Part shown: positions 1 through 8,961 of the stretch, one piece after another | Position numbering within the stretch: position 1 is the first letter of the stretch | Layout: every line of letters begins with the position of its first letter | NCBI RefSeq assembly: GCF_046591575.1 | Contig: NZ_JBIQWA010000007.1 | Coordinates: 62,001 to 126,000, forward strand | Length of the DNA: 64,000 nucleotides | Direction: 5' to 3' | From: Marivita sp046591575 | Lineage (GTDB): Bacteria; Pseudomonadota; Alphaproteobacteria; Rhodobacterales; Rhodobacteraceae | Made by a program: the position numbers and the translations under genes | The notes under the pieces: generated by a model | What the model was told of the DNA's origin: nothing | Database searches by the model: none | What the model saw: the letters and a program-made list of their open reading frames with translations, nothing else

Positions 1-1
1 T

Positions 2-916
2 GATACACCAGCGGACGCAGGCAAACCGCAACGCAAACAAAGCCGTCGTTTCAAACATCTGGTTGCCATGCATGACGGTGAAGGTGGTCGGCAAACGCCG
101 TTTTTCCTTGTCGCCGGAATGTTCGGAAATGTCCTGAATTTGCGGCATCTTGCGCAACTTATTGGCCGGGACCGTCCATTTTACGGACTTCAGGCCAAAG
201 GGCTGTATGGCGATGAAGCCCCGCACATGACGATCAAGGACGCCGCGCGCGACTATATCGCCGAGATGAAACAGGTTCAGCCCGATGGCCCGTATTTCAT
301 CGGCGGGTTTTCCGGGGGCGGCATCACAGCCTATGACATCGCGCAGCAATTGCACGAGATGGGCGACGAGGTCGCATTGATTGTCCTGCTTGACACACCT
401 TTGCCGCTACGCCGGCCTTTGAAAAGAAGGGACCGCCTTCTTATACAGTTGGAAGAAACCCGCAAGAAAGGCCTCGCCTATCCGTTTATCTGGCTGCGGA
501 AGCGGATTGCCTGGGAACTGCAAAAACGCCAAACCGAGGAAACAACCCAAACCGCCCACAGTTTTCACAATGCCGAAATCGAACAGGCGTTTCTGCAAGC
601 TGTGTCAACCTATGCGCTGCGCCCCTGGGATGGTCGGATCGTCTTGTTCCGCCCTCCGCTGATTGGTAAGTGGCGGGTCTCTGGTGGGCGATGGGTGAAT
701 CATGAACGTGCCTATCTGTTTGAAGACAATGATTGGGGTCAGCACGCCCCACAGATAGAAGTTTTCGAAGTTCCCGGAGACCACGATAGCATGGTGCTTG
801 AACCCAATGTCCGGGTTCTGGCCAGCCAACTGCGCAATGTGATTTTAACCACCGAAGCGGCGCGCACGGGTAAGGGCAAAATCATTGACTTTCAGGCGAC
901 CAAGGCCGCGGAGTAG
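2..916 (+). CDS. C-terminal thioesterase domain of an NRPS/PKS-type protein (5' end outside window)
   Basis: The frame is open from the first bases of the window, so this is the end of a longer protein. An internal ATG at 68 is present but has no clear ribosome-binding site. Numbering from that ATG, the visible part is a type I alpha/beta-hydrolase thioesterase: an oxyanion region near 13-20, GGFSGGG with Ser82, Asp109 in LLDTPLP, and His239 in GDHDSM. The Ser-Asp-His spacing fits NRPS release thioesterases. Such domains hydrolyse or cyclise the finished chain off the carrier protein. The gene lies 4 bp before a glycosyltransferase and about 1 kb before an NRPS, so it probably releases the product of the same pathway. 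A stand-alone type II thioesterase that merely starts upstream is the alternative. Confidence 0.85.
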   Translation, partial: DTPADAGKPQRKQSRRFKHLVAMHDGEGGRQTPFFLVAGMFGNVLNLRHLAQLIGRDRPFYGLQAKGLYGDEAPHMTIKDAARDYIAEMKQVQPDGPYFIGGFSGGGITAYDIAQQLHEMGDEVALIVLLDTPLPLRRPLKRRDRLLIQLEETRKKGLAYPFIWLRKRIAWELQKRQTEETTQTAHSFHNAEIEQAFLQAVSTYALRPWDGRIVLFRPPLIGKWRVSGGRWVNHERAYLFEDNDWGQHAPQIEVFEVPGDHDSMVLEPNVRVLASQLRNVILTTEAARTGKGKIIDFQATKAAE

Positions 917-920
917 ACCC

Positions 921-1940
921 ATGACAGACGTCGTCGTCGTAGTTCTGAATTACAAGACGCCTGACCTTGCGGTTCAGGCCGCGCGGTCTGCTGCGGCCGC
1001 GATGAAGGATCTTGGCGGGGCGATCCTGCTTGTCGACAACGCGTCTCCCGACGAGTCGTTTGACCAGATGCAAACGCAGGTTGCCACGACAGACTGGCCC
1101 GATCATCTCACTGTGCAGGTGCTACAATCCGGACGAAACGGGGGGTTTGGCGCAGGCAACAACTTTGGAATCCGCGCCGGTCGCACCCTCTGCCCCCAAG
1201 CTGAATTCGTTTATATCCTCAACCCCGATGCACAGGTTGAACAAGGCGCGATCACAGCACTGGTCGATTATTTGCACGCGCATCCAAAAGCCGCAATCGC
1301 AGGCAGTTGGATTTACGGCGAAAACGGGCAGGACGATTGCAGCGCCTTCCGCTTTCCGGGCATCGCGTCCGAGTTCGAGGCATCCATCCGGTTTGGCCCC
1401 GTCACGAAACTTCTAAAAAACTATGTTGTCCCGCTGCATCTTCCGAGTGCATCCGGCCCGGTTGGATGGATTGTTGGTGCGTCCATGTTGGTGCGCACAG
1501 ACGTCCTGTCCAGGATCGGGCTTTTTGACGAAACCTACTTTTTATACTTCGAAGAAACAGACCTGTGCCTCCGCGCGTATCGCGCGGGGTACGAGGTTCA
1601 TTTCGTACGCGAAAGCAAAGTCTGCCACATCGGCTCTGTATCGACTGGTATGGGCACATGGGCCCGTACCCCGCAGTATTGGTACGAAAGCCGGTGGTAT
1701 TATTACAGTAAAAATTACAACCGGCTTTACGCAATCGCGGCAACGGCGATGAATGTCCTGGGTGCCTCGCTTTGCCGTGTTCGACGGTGGGTGGAGCGCA
1801 AGCCCAACACGGACGCGCATCGCTTCTTGCGTGACTTGATCCGCCATGACGTCCAGGCGCTCTTTCGCCCGACCCCGCCGACATCAATTCAAACAATCAC
1901 GGATCTACCGGCGACCCGTCTTCAGACAAGCGCAGAGTGA
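921..1940 (+). CDS. Family 2 glycosyltransferase (rhamnosyltransferase/WbbL-like)
   Basis: This 339-residue protein starts VVVVLNYKTPDL, the usual opening of a GT2 (GT-A fold) nucleotide-binding domain. LVDNASPDES follows, then a sugar-nucleotide/metal motif in LNPDAQV near residue 100 and the acceptor-side EETDLCLRAYRAGY, as in WbbL-type rhamnosyl- and related transferases. The ATG at 921 was chosen because the protein begins directly with the first beta strand; a longer frame from 885 would overlap the upstream gene. It is expected to act on the cytoplasmic face of the inner membrane. It lies between the thioesterase-containing gene and the NRPS with 3-4 bp gaps, so it is probably co-transcribed and glycosylates either the peptide product or a polysaccharide intermediate. 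The donor sugar cannot be read from sequence. Confidence 0.9.
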   Translation: MTDVVVVVLNYKTPDLAVQAARSAAAAMKDLGGAILLVDNASPDESFDQMQTQVATTDWPDHLTVQVLQSGRNGGFGAGNNFGIRAGRTLCPQAEFVYILNPDAQVEQGAITALVDYLHAHPKAAIAGSWIYGENGQDDCSAFRFPGIASEFEASIRFGPVTKLLKNYVVPLHLPSASGPVGWIVGASMLVRTDVLSRIGLFDETYFLYFEETDLCLRAYRAGYEVHFVRESKVCHIGSVSTGMGTWARTPQYWYESRWYYYSKNYNRLYAIAATAMNVLGASLCRVRRWVERKPNTDAHRFLRDLIRHDVQALFRPTPPTSIQTITDLPATRLQTSAE

Positions 1941-1943
1941 TTT

Positions 1944-4900
1944 ATGACCGTATTCGACAGCATCCTCATCGGCGACGAAAGCCTGACACAGCATTGCGCC
2001 GAAACGCTTCTGGCCCATGGGCACGGCATTTCGGTTTTCGTCACAGACAACGCATCCATCAGGGACTGGGCCCGCGCGCGTAACATCCGGGTAGAGCCAC
2101 ACGGGCCTGACCTTGGGGCGCGCCTGTCCGGGGCGTCTGTTGATTGGATTCTGAGCATTGCCAATTTGAAACTTCTGCCCTCCAATGTTCTCCGATGCGC
2201 GCGCGAGGGTGTGGTCAATTTTCACGATGGCCCATTGCCCCGTCATGCGGGACTGAATGCCCCTGTCTGGGCGTTGCTCGAGGGGGAAACCCGTCACGGG
2301 ATAACGTGGCATCTGGTGCAAGAGGGCATTGATACCGGTGATATCCTTGTGCAGCGCAGCTTTGATATTTCCGGTGAAGACACCGCTCTTACGCTGAATA
2401 CCAAATGTTACGAAGCCGGTGTTCTGAGTTTTCCCGACCTTCTGAATGAACTGTCGTCCAAAGCACCGAACCGCAGAGTGCAGGACAGCTTGAAACGAAC
2501 CTACCACGCTCTGGCCGATCGTCCCGACGCCAACGGTATTCTATGCTTTGATCGTTCCGCGCAGGATGCACTCCGCTTGATCCGGGCGATGGATCATGGC
2601 CCATATTGGAACCCGTTATCTACGGCCAAGCTCTGGACAGAAAATGGCGTGATCCATGTTGGCCAAGCGCAGAGTGTCACGAGCAATGCGGCTCCGGGAA
2701 CCGTGATTGATGTCGACGATCAGAGCGTCACTGTCGCCTTTTCTGATGCAGCTTTGAAACTGAGCAATCTCAAGGCGTCCGACACAACACCGCTCGACCC
2801 GTCGCGCCATATGTCGCTTGGTCAGGTGCTGCCAAACCTGTCTTCCGACACCCGCAAGACACTCTCAGATGTGATCAAGTCCACCGCACCCAAGGATGCC
2901 TATTGGCGGACGGTATTGGCCAATTTTACGCCTCTCGGCCTGCCGTTCCTGTCAAAAGGGCACGTCAATATCGAGCGCGTGGAAACGGACATCTCCGGCG
3001 ATTTTCTTGTACCAGCGCTGGCTGTCTTGGCCGACCGGTTGTCAGGCGACCATCGCACGATGGTGGCATTTTCTGACAACAGCCTTTCCGCAGGGGCGGA
3101 TCTTGGCGTGATCCTCCCGTGGGTCCCGGTATCTTTGTCGCCGCATCAATCAACCATGCCTGACATTCCGTCGGGCATCGCCAGCGACATCGCGGTGCGT
3201 GACCCCGAAATGCGTGCGCCTTCGGCTCCTGCCCTTGGCCTGTCTAACGGTGCTGGGCCCATCCCGGGCGTTGCTCTGACGTTGGAAAACGACTGTGATA
3301 GGGTCATTGCACATATCGACACGGGTCAGCTGACATCGACTTTCGCTGACGTCCTGATCCGCCGCCTCCGCTGGATCGCCGATCAGCTGAGCGATCGAAA
3401 GCCGCCGCAGGACGTGGATCATTTGCCACCGGGCGAACGCCGCGATGTAATTGAGGGGTTCAATCAGACACGCGCACAATACGATCCCGATCAAACTATG
3501 CATGCCGCATTCGAAGCCCAGGTGGCCCAGACGCCCGACGCGGTCGCGCTGGTACATGAAACGTCCCAGATCACCTACGCGAGCCTGAACGACCACGCCA
3601 ATCGTATCGCCCATTCTTTGCGCGACATGGGGGTGGGGCCGGACACGATTGTCGGCCTGCATTGTGCCCGTGATCCCGATTTGATCGCCGGTGCCCTGGG
3701 CATCCTCAAGGCGGGCGGGGCTTACCTGCCGCTTGATCCGGACTATCCTGCAGATCGTCTGTCGCATTACCTTTCCGACAGCAAAGCGCCTATTGTCCTC
3801 ACGCAACGCAACCTGTTGGACGATCTGCCCAGAACAACGGCGTCTGTCCTGGTCATTGATGAAGAGCCGCGTCTTGCCAACGCGGATTGCACGAACCCGG
3901 TGTCACACACAACGCAAGACCATCTGGCCTATGTGATCTATACATCCGGATCTACCGGTGTGCCCAAAGGGGTCATGATCGAACATCGCAATGTCCTGAA
4001 TTTCTATACCGGAATGGATGCGGTGGTGCCTGATCGCAAGGATGCGGCGTGGCTTGCGGTGACCAGTCTCAGCTTTGATATATCCGTGCTGGAATTGTTC
4101 TATACAATGGCCAGAGGCATCAAGGTTGTTTTGCCCAGCACCAGCCAGCGCGGTGTGATCTCGGGCGGTGCCGCGCGCACCGCATCTAATGGTATGGATT
4201 TTTCCATTTATTACTGGGGCAACGATGATGGGGTCGGGCGCGACAAATATAAGCTTTTGCTTGAAGGTGCCAAATTTGCCGACGAAAACGGCTTTTGCGC
4301 GGTCTGGACCCCGGAACGCCATTTCCATGCATTTGGAGGGCCGTATCCCAACCCGTCTGTGACGGGTGCTGCGGTGGCAGGTGTGACCAAACAAATTGGT
4401 GTTCGGGCGGGCAGCTGCGTCGCGCCGCTTCATCATCCGGCCCGAATTGCCGAAGAATGGGCGGTTATCGACAATCTTACCAATGGTCGGGCGGGGCTGG
4501 CCATTGCCAGCGGCTGGCAGCCGGACGATTTTGTCCTGCGGCCTGAAAATACGCCCCCCGACAACAAACCGGCGATGTTTGATGCCATTGATCAAGTGCG
4601 AAAACTCTGGCGCGGAGAACCGGTCGCGTTCCCGCGCAAGGATGGCCAGATGCACGAGGTGGTCACCCAGCCACGCCCGGTGTCCAAAGAGCTGCCGATC
4701 TGGGTCACTACCGCTGGTAACCCCGATACATGGCGCGAGGCCGGTTTGAACGGTGCGCATGTCCTGACGCATCTGTTGGGGCAATCCATTGATGAGGTGG
4801 CGGAAAAGATCGGCCTGTACCGGCGCGCCTTGCGCGACGCGGGACACAATCCCGAAGAGTTCCAGGTTACCTTGATGCTGCACACGTTTCTTGCCCAAAC

Positions 4901-6518
4901 GCGCGAGGAAGCCCGCGAAATTGCGCGCGAACCGATGAAAGACTACCTGCGCTCTGCGGCCGGGTTGATCAAACAATATGCATGGGCATTTCCGGCGTTC
5001 AAAAAGCCGGAAGGCGTGAAAAACGCCTTTGACTTGAACCTTGGCGATCTGAGCGAGGATGATCTTGAAGGCATCCTGGATTTTGCCTTTGAACGCTACT
5101 TCAACGAGTCCGGTCTGTTTGGAACTCCGCAAGATGCGCTGGATCGCGTGGATCAACTCAAGGCCATTGGCGTGTCCGAAATTGCCTGCCTGATTGATTA
5201 TGGGATCTCGACGGATCAGGTGTTGGAAGGGTTGAAACCGCTGGCAGAGGTTGTCCGAAAATCAGCACCCCGTTCAGAGCATGAAGATCAGGACCACTCG
5301 ATCGCGGCGATGCTGTCCCGTTACAAGGTCACGCATTTGCAGTGTACGCCGTCGATGGCGCGTATGATCGCGATGGATGACGACGCCCGCGCACAGCTTA
5401 AGGGGCTGAAGCACATATTCCTTGGTGGAGAACCCTTGCCGGGGGCATTGGTGGCCGAATTGCAAACCGCGACGCCTGCGAAGATTACCAATATGTATGG
5501 CCCGACGGAAACAACGATCTGGTCCTCGACAGAGCAGGCACAGCCAGATGAAACCACGGTGAACATCGGATCACCCATTGCCAACACACAGCTCTATGTT
5601 CTGGATGACGCACTTGCACCATTGGGAATCGGCGAGGAGGGCGAGCTTTGGATCGGCGGAGACGGGCTTACACGCGGCTATTGCAATCATCAGGCACTGA
5701 CCGACGACAGATATCGCGCTAACCCCTTTGCCTCTGGCCGAATGTACCGAACAGGAGACTTGGTTCAGCGTCGTCCGGACGGGAAACTGAATTTCCTTGG
5801 CCGTACGGATCAGCAGGTCAAATTGCGGGGATTTCGTATTGAATTGGGCGAAATCGAAAGCAACATGCAGGCCTTTCCGGGAATCACAAACGCCGTCGTT
5901 CTGGCCCGCGAAGACACACCCGGAGATGTGCGTTTGGTGGGATATCTGACCAAAAACAAGGACATCGACCCGCAAGCCCTGCGCGCCCACCTTTCGGACC
6001 ATTTGCCGGATTATATGATCCCGGCGCATTACGTGACGCTTGATCGTTTCCCTGTCACGCCGAACCAAAAGATCGACCGCAAAGCGCTTCCTGCGCCGAC
6101 CAAGGCTCTGACCCGCTCTCCCCGGCCAGCAATTGTTTCCGTTCCGCGGGACGGCAGCAAGGCCGATGCAAACTTGCAGGCGCGTATTGCACGCATTTGG
6201 ACAGAAGTTCTTGGCATCGGCAAGATTGGACCGGATGACAATTTCTTTGATCTGGGCGGACATTCATTGCTTGCCGTTCAAACCCATCGCCTGCTGCGAG
6301 ACCGGTTGGAAATTGCCGGGCTGTCCATTACGGACATTTTCCAGTTCCCGAAACTTGAGGCGTTGGCGGACCGGATTGCCGGGCTTGGCGGCGCTCATGT
6401 GTCGGCGGGGCCGCAGACAAAAGCCGCCCCCTCTCAGGATGCAACGGATCGCGCGCAACAACGGGCCAACGCCATGTCACGTCGACGTGAAATGCGCGCG
6501 CGTCGGAAAGCGTCCTGA
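1944..6518 (+). CDS. NRPS: formyltransferase / degenerate condensation / adenylation with inserted luciferase-like monooxygenase / carrier protein
   Basis: A 1524-residue multidomain enzyme. Residues 1-190 are a methionyl-tRNA-formyltransferase-like domain (NFH at 92-94, IDTGD at 129-133), followed by its C-terminal subdomain to about 285. Residues 300-500 resemble only the end of a condensation domain; no HHxxxDG is present. The adenylation domain begins near 515, with A3 YTSGSTGVPKG at 666-676 and A4 FDIS at 711-714. A flavin-dependent luciferase-like monooxygenase (about 750-1105, MupA/Atu3671 type) follows, and adenylation resumes with A5 YGPTETT at 1185, YRTGDL at 1268 and A10 Lys1376. 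The carrier serine is Ser1441 in LGGHS. No thioesterase or epimerase domain follows. Pocket residues D712 I713 L716 Q1133 F1159 G1161 M1184 I1192 W1193 K1376 resemble the glycine code. It probably makes or tailors a formylated, oxidised glycyl unit; the product is unknown. Confidence 0.93.
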   Translation: MTVFDSILIGDESLTQHCAETLLAHGHGISVFVTDNASIRDWARARNIRVEPHGPDLGARLSGASVDWILSIANLKLLPSNVLRCAREGVVNFHDGPLPRHAGLNAPVWALLEGETRHGITWHLVQEGIDTGDILVQRSFDISGEDTALTLNTKCYEAGVLSFPDLLNELSSKAPNRRVQDSLKRTYHALADRPDANGILCFDRSAQDALRLIRAMDHGPYWNPLSTAKLWTENGVIHVGQAQSVTSNAAPGTVIDVDDQSVTVAFSDAALKLSNLKASDTTPLDPSRHMSLGQVLPNLSSDTRKTLSDVIKSTAPKDAYWRTVLANFTPLGLPFLSKGHVNIERVETDISGDFLVPALAVLADRLSGDHRTMVAFSDNSLSAGADLGVILPWVPVSLSPHQSTMPDIPSGIASDIAVRDPEMRAPSAPALGLSNGAGPIPGVALTLENDCDRVIAHIDTGQLTSTFADVLIRRLRWIADQLSDRKPPQDVDHLPPGERRDVIEGFNQTRAQYDPDQTMHAAFEAQVAQTPDAVALVHETSQITYASLNDHANRIAHSLRDMGVGPDTIVGLHCARDPDLIAGALGILKAGGAYLPLDPDYPADRLSHYLSDSKAPIVLTQRNLLDDLPRTTASVLVIDEEPRLANADCTNPVSHTTQDHLAYVIYTSGSTGVPKGVMIEHRNVLNFYTGMDAVVPDRKDAAWLAVTSLSFDISVLELFYTMARGIKVVLPSTSQRGVISGGAARTASNGMDFSIYYWGNDDGVGRDKYKLLLEGAKFADENGFCAVWTPERHFHAFGGPYPNPSVTGAAVAGVTKQIGVRAGSCVAPLHHPARIAEEWAVIDNLTNGRAGLAIASGWQPDDFVLRPENTPPDNKPAMFDAIDQVRKLWRGEPVAFPRKDGQMHEVVTQPRPVSKELPIWVTTAGNPDTWREAGLNGAHVLTHLLGQSIDEVAEKIGLYRRALRDAGHNPEEFQVTLMLHTFLAQTREEAREIAREPMKDYLRSAAGLIKQYAWAFPAFKKPEGVKNAFDLNLGDLSEDDLEGILDFAFERYFNESGLFGTPQDALDRVDQLKAIGVSEIACLIDYGISTDQVLEGLKPLAEVVRKSAPRSEHEDQDHSIAAMLSRYKVTHLQCTPSMARMIAMDDDARAQLKGLKHIFLGGEPLPGALVAELQTATPAKITNMYGPTETTIWSSTEQAQPDETTVNIGSPIANTQLYVLDDALAPLGIGEEGELWIGGDGLTRGYCNHQALTDDRYRANPFASGRMYRTGDLVQRRPDGKLNFLGRTDQQVKLRGFRIELGEIESNMQAFPGITNAVVLAREDTPGDVRLVGYLTKNKDIDPQALRAHLSDHLPDYMIPAHYVTLDRFPVTPNQKIDRKALPAPTKALTRSPRPAIVSVPRDGSKADANLQARIARIWTEVLGIGKIGPDDNFFDLGGHSLLAVQTHRLLRDRLEIAGLSITDIFQFPKLEALADRIAGLGGAHVSAGPQTKAAPSQDATDRAQQRANAMSRRREMRARRKAS

Positions 6519-7468
6519 TGGGTATGCGCAAAACCCTTCTTGCGGCGCTGGCGATTGTCGGGCTGGGTGCAACCGGCTGGACGCTTGCGCAAAAACCAAA
6601 GGCGTTGTCGCCCGAAGAGCTGGCCGAGGCATATGCAACGCCGTTGCCCCCGCCGGAGGGACCGTTGACTGTCTTCCATCTTGGGCACTCTTTGGTCGGG
6701 CGGGATATGCCTGCGATGCTGGCGCAACTTGCCAATCACACATATGCGTCTCAACTGGGGTGGGGCACGCCACTGCAGGCGCATTGGGAACCGGATGTTG
6801 AAATCCAGGGGTTCGCAGTGGAAAACAACCACGATCATTATCAAGGTGCAAAAACCGCTCTGGCGAGCGGGGCATATGATGCATTTGTGCTTACGGAAAT
6901 GGTCGAAATCGAGGCAGCGATCGACTATTTTTCCTCGCCTGAGTACCTAGAGAAATGGGCCGCGGCAGCAAGACAGGCGCGCCCGGACATCCGTGTTTAT
7001 CTTTATGAAACTTGGCATGATCTGAACGATCCCCAAGGCTGGCTGAATAGGTTAGACACAGATCCCGCCCGCTATTGGGAGGGGGTGCTTCTGGCGCAAG
7101 CCATGGCCAACGACGCAGGCAATCCGCCGATCTATGTTATCCCGGCCGGGCGTGTGATGGCCAATCTGGTCAGGCGGGTAGACGCCTCCGGCGGCATCAA
7201 TGGGATGACATCGCGCAACGATCTGTTTGCGCGGCTGGACGACGGGTCATTGGACCCGATCCACCTGAATGACCTGGGTGCGTATCTGGTGGCTTTGACA
7301 CATTACGCGGTGCTTTATCACCGCTCTCCTGTCGGTTTGCCGAAGCAGTTAAAACGGGCAGATGGACGTCAGGCAACCGCCCCGTCAGATGAACTGGCCT
7401 TGTTGATGCAAACCACAGTTTGGGATGTTGTCACGTCATTGCCTGTCACCGGGCTTGCCAGGCAGTAA
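6518..7468 (+). CDS. SGNH-hydrolase-like envelope protein
   Basis: This 316-residue protein has an N-terminal hydrophobic segment (residues 5-24) that could be a signal peptide or anchor. FHLGHSLVGRDMP near 52-64 resembles SGNH block I (a GDS-like serine in GHSL), and DPIHLNDLGAYL near 245-256 resembles block V, supplying the Asp-x-x-His pair. The remainder is not recognised. Its ATG overlaps the NRPS stop codon by one base, so translation is probably coupled and the protein belongs to the same pathway. A role as O-acyl esterase or acyltransferase acting on an exported glycan or lipopeptide fits the family but is inference. The block I motif is not the canonical GDSL, so catalytic competence is not certain. 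Confidence 0.75.
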   Translation: MGMRKTLLAALAIVGLGATGWTLAQKPKALSPEELAEAYATPLPPPEGPLTVFHLGHSLVGRDMPAMLAQLANHTYASQLGWGTPLQAHWEPDVEIQGFAVENNHDHYQGAKTALASGAYDAFVLTEMVEIEAAIDYFSSPEYLEKWAAAARQARPDIRVYLYETWHDLNDPQGWLNRLDTDPARYWEGVLLAQAMANDAGNPPIYVIPAGRVMANLVRRVDASGGINGMTSRNDLFARLDDGSLDPIHLNDLGAYLVALTHYAVLYHRSPVGLPKQLKRADGRQATAPSDELALLMQTTVWDVVTSLPVTGLARQ

Positions 7469-7479
7469 CACGCCGCAAC

Positions 7480-7496
7480 GGAAACACGTTGTTTCC
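7480..7496 (+). terminator. Small hairpin just after the NRPS operon
   Basis: GGAAACA and its reverse complement TGTTTCC flank a 3-base loop, 11 bp after the stop of the SGNH gene. There is no run of T after it, so it could be a weak terminator or an mRNA 3'-end stabiliser. It has the arm sequence of a ParB site but in inverted orientation, so it is not read as parS. Confidence 0.35.
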
Positions 7497-7521
7497 AATC
7501 ACGCTGCGCTTAGCATTGGTA

Positions 7522-7549
7522 AAATTAAGGAAATTTGGCTAAATTAAGG
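7522..7549. repeat. Direct repeat AAATTAAGG, 19 bp apart, upstream of the chain-length gene
   Basis: Identical 9-mers lie at 7522-7530 and 7541-7549 within an AT-rich stretch of the 155-bp gap before the Wzz/GumC gene. The position, 75-100 bp upstream of the start codon, suits a regulator-binding site or promoter element. The TTAA cores are 15 bp apart, not the 7 expected for a CtrA site. Confidence 0.4.
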
Positions 7550-7623
7550 CCAATTGTTGGCGCATACTGATGATCTTGCCCGCGTCACGCATCGGGCGCA
7601 AGCCTTAGGCTGGAGCTGAAAAC

Positions 7624-8961
7624 ATGTTGTATTTTCAGTCGTTTTCCGAAGTCCTGTCCGCGCTCAAACGGCGGATGGGTCTGATCATTCTACTCACGTT
7701 GCTTGGCTGCGTGATATCGGTTGGTGTCGCGTTGATGAAACAGCCGGTCTACACCGCTATTGCGGTTGTTCAGATCGAAGATGCGCAGGTCACTGGAACC
7801 ACCTCCACGATCGGCGCGCCGCCTGCGACTCGCTCCAGCCTTGATGCGAGCCGCACCGTCCGCTTGATCGAACAACGCGTAATGTCCCGCGGAACACTGA
7901 CTGAGATCATGGATACCTATGATCTGTTCGCCGACGACCCAAGCATGACGCCAACCGAACGTGTGAACGCCATGCGCGACTCTGTTTTGATCGAGGCGAT
8001 TCTCTCTGGCGAGGCCTGGCAGCCGAACCAGACAGTGTCGGGCATGGTGATATATGTTCATCTGAATGATCCGGAAACGGCCGCAGCTGTGGCCAATAAT
8101 CTTCTGGACCGGGTTTTGGAAGAAGCGCGCATTCGAAGTGTCGATCGCGCCCAGTTCGAGCTTGATTTTTTTATCAGCGAAGAGGCGCAAATTCGCGAGT
8201 CCATCATCGCAGCAGAGGCCGAAATTGCAGATTTCAAAACTGCCAATGCCGAGGTGCTGCCCGCCAATATAACGGTGCTTCAGGGGGAATTGACCACGCT
8301 GAACGGGACGTTGATATCACTGCGTCAACAAATCTTGGCACTTGAGACAAACAGCCGCCGCACACGGGCGGATGCGTTGGAACGTCAGGTCAACGTGTTG
8401 GAGAACCAGATTGACCTGATTGAAGATCGCATCGTTGAGATCAATGGCCTTTTGGCGCGCGCGCCCACAGTCGAACGCGAATTGGTGGCGCTTGAGCGCG
8501 ATCTGGCGCAGTTGAATGAACAATTCACCGTCATTTCCCGCCGCAAAGCGGATGCAGAAATGAGCCAAAGCCTCGAAGAACAGCGGCAACTGGCCCGTTT
8601 CGAAGTGTTGGAACGCGCCATCGCCCCGGTCTATGCCACCTCTCGCAGCAAAAGATCAGTGGCGATGCTTGGGGCCGTGGTAAGCCTCGTCGTTGCCACC
8701 GGCGTGGCCTTTGCGCTTGAGATGCTGAACCCTCCAATTCGGACCGCGTCGCAAATGGAACGCGCGCTCGGGGTGCGCCCCGTGATTTCCGTACCGGTAT
8801 TGAACACCCATTCACCGCCTCCAACCAAAGGAAAGGGTAAAGGGCAGGGATTAAAATTCGGTTTGGGGGTTGTTGCGGCCCTGATTTTGGGGGCAATCGC
8901 GCTGATCGCGAAACCTCTTGCTGACTGGGCCAGCCTCAATATTGCCCAGCGCAACGGCTAG
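7624..8961 (+). CDS. Wzz/GumC-type polysaccharide chain-length determinant
   Basis: This 445-residue inner-membrane protein has an N-terminal transmembrane helix near 19-36. A large periplasmic region follows, with a long coiled-coil stretch (about 180-340, many Glu/Leu/Arg heptads). A second transmembrane helix lies near 345-366 and a further hydrophobic segment near 415-432. This is the layout of polysaccharide co-polymerases that set chain length in Wzy-dependent pathways. There is no fused kinase domain; a separate CpsD-like ATPase is encoded immediately downstream on the opposite strand. It is separated from the NRPS operon by 155 bp with its own candidate regulatory repeat, so it may be independently expressed. 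Its stop codon overlaps the stop of the convergent gene. Confidence 0.88.
   Translation: MLYFQSFSEVLSALKRRMGLIILLTLLGCVISVGVALMKQPVYTAIAVVQIEDAQVTGTTSTIGAPPATRSSLDASRTVRLIEQRVMSRGTLTEIMDTYDLFADDPSMTPTERVNAMRDSVLIEAILSGEAWQPNQTVSGMVIYVHLNDPETAAAVANNLLDRVLEEARIRSVDRAQFELDFFISEEAQIRESIIAAEAEIADFKTANAEVLPANITVLQGELTTLNGTLISLRQQILALETNSRRTRADALERQVNVLENQIDLIEDRIVEINGLLARAPTVERELVALERDLAQLNEQFTVISRRKADAEMSQSLEEQRQLARFEVLERAIAPVYATSRSKRSVAMLGAVVSLVVATGVAFALEMLNPPIRTASQMERALGVRPVISVPVLNTHSPPPTKGKGKGQGLKFGLGVVAALILGAIALIAKPLADWASLNIAQRNG

Noticed and set aside
3903..5156. A long reverse-strand open frame inside the NRPS gene.
   Set aside because: It mirrors the coding bias of the forward gene, whose domains cover the region completely.
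7480..7496. Resemblance of the hairpin after the NRPS operon to parS.
   Set aside because: The arms are in the opposite order (GAAACA before TGTTTC) and the centre is 3 bp, so it is not a ParB site.
7522..7549. Possible CtrA-binding site from two TTAA cores.
   Set aside because: The cores are 15 bp apart, while the CtrA full site needs 7, so it is reported only as a direct repeat.
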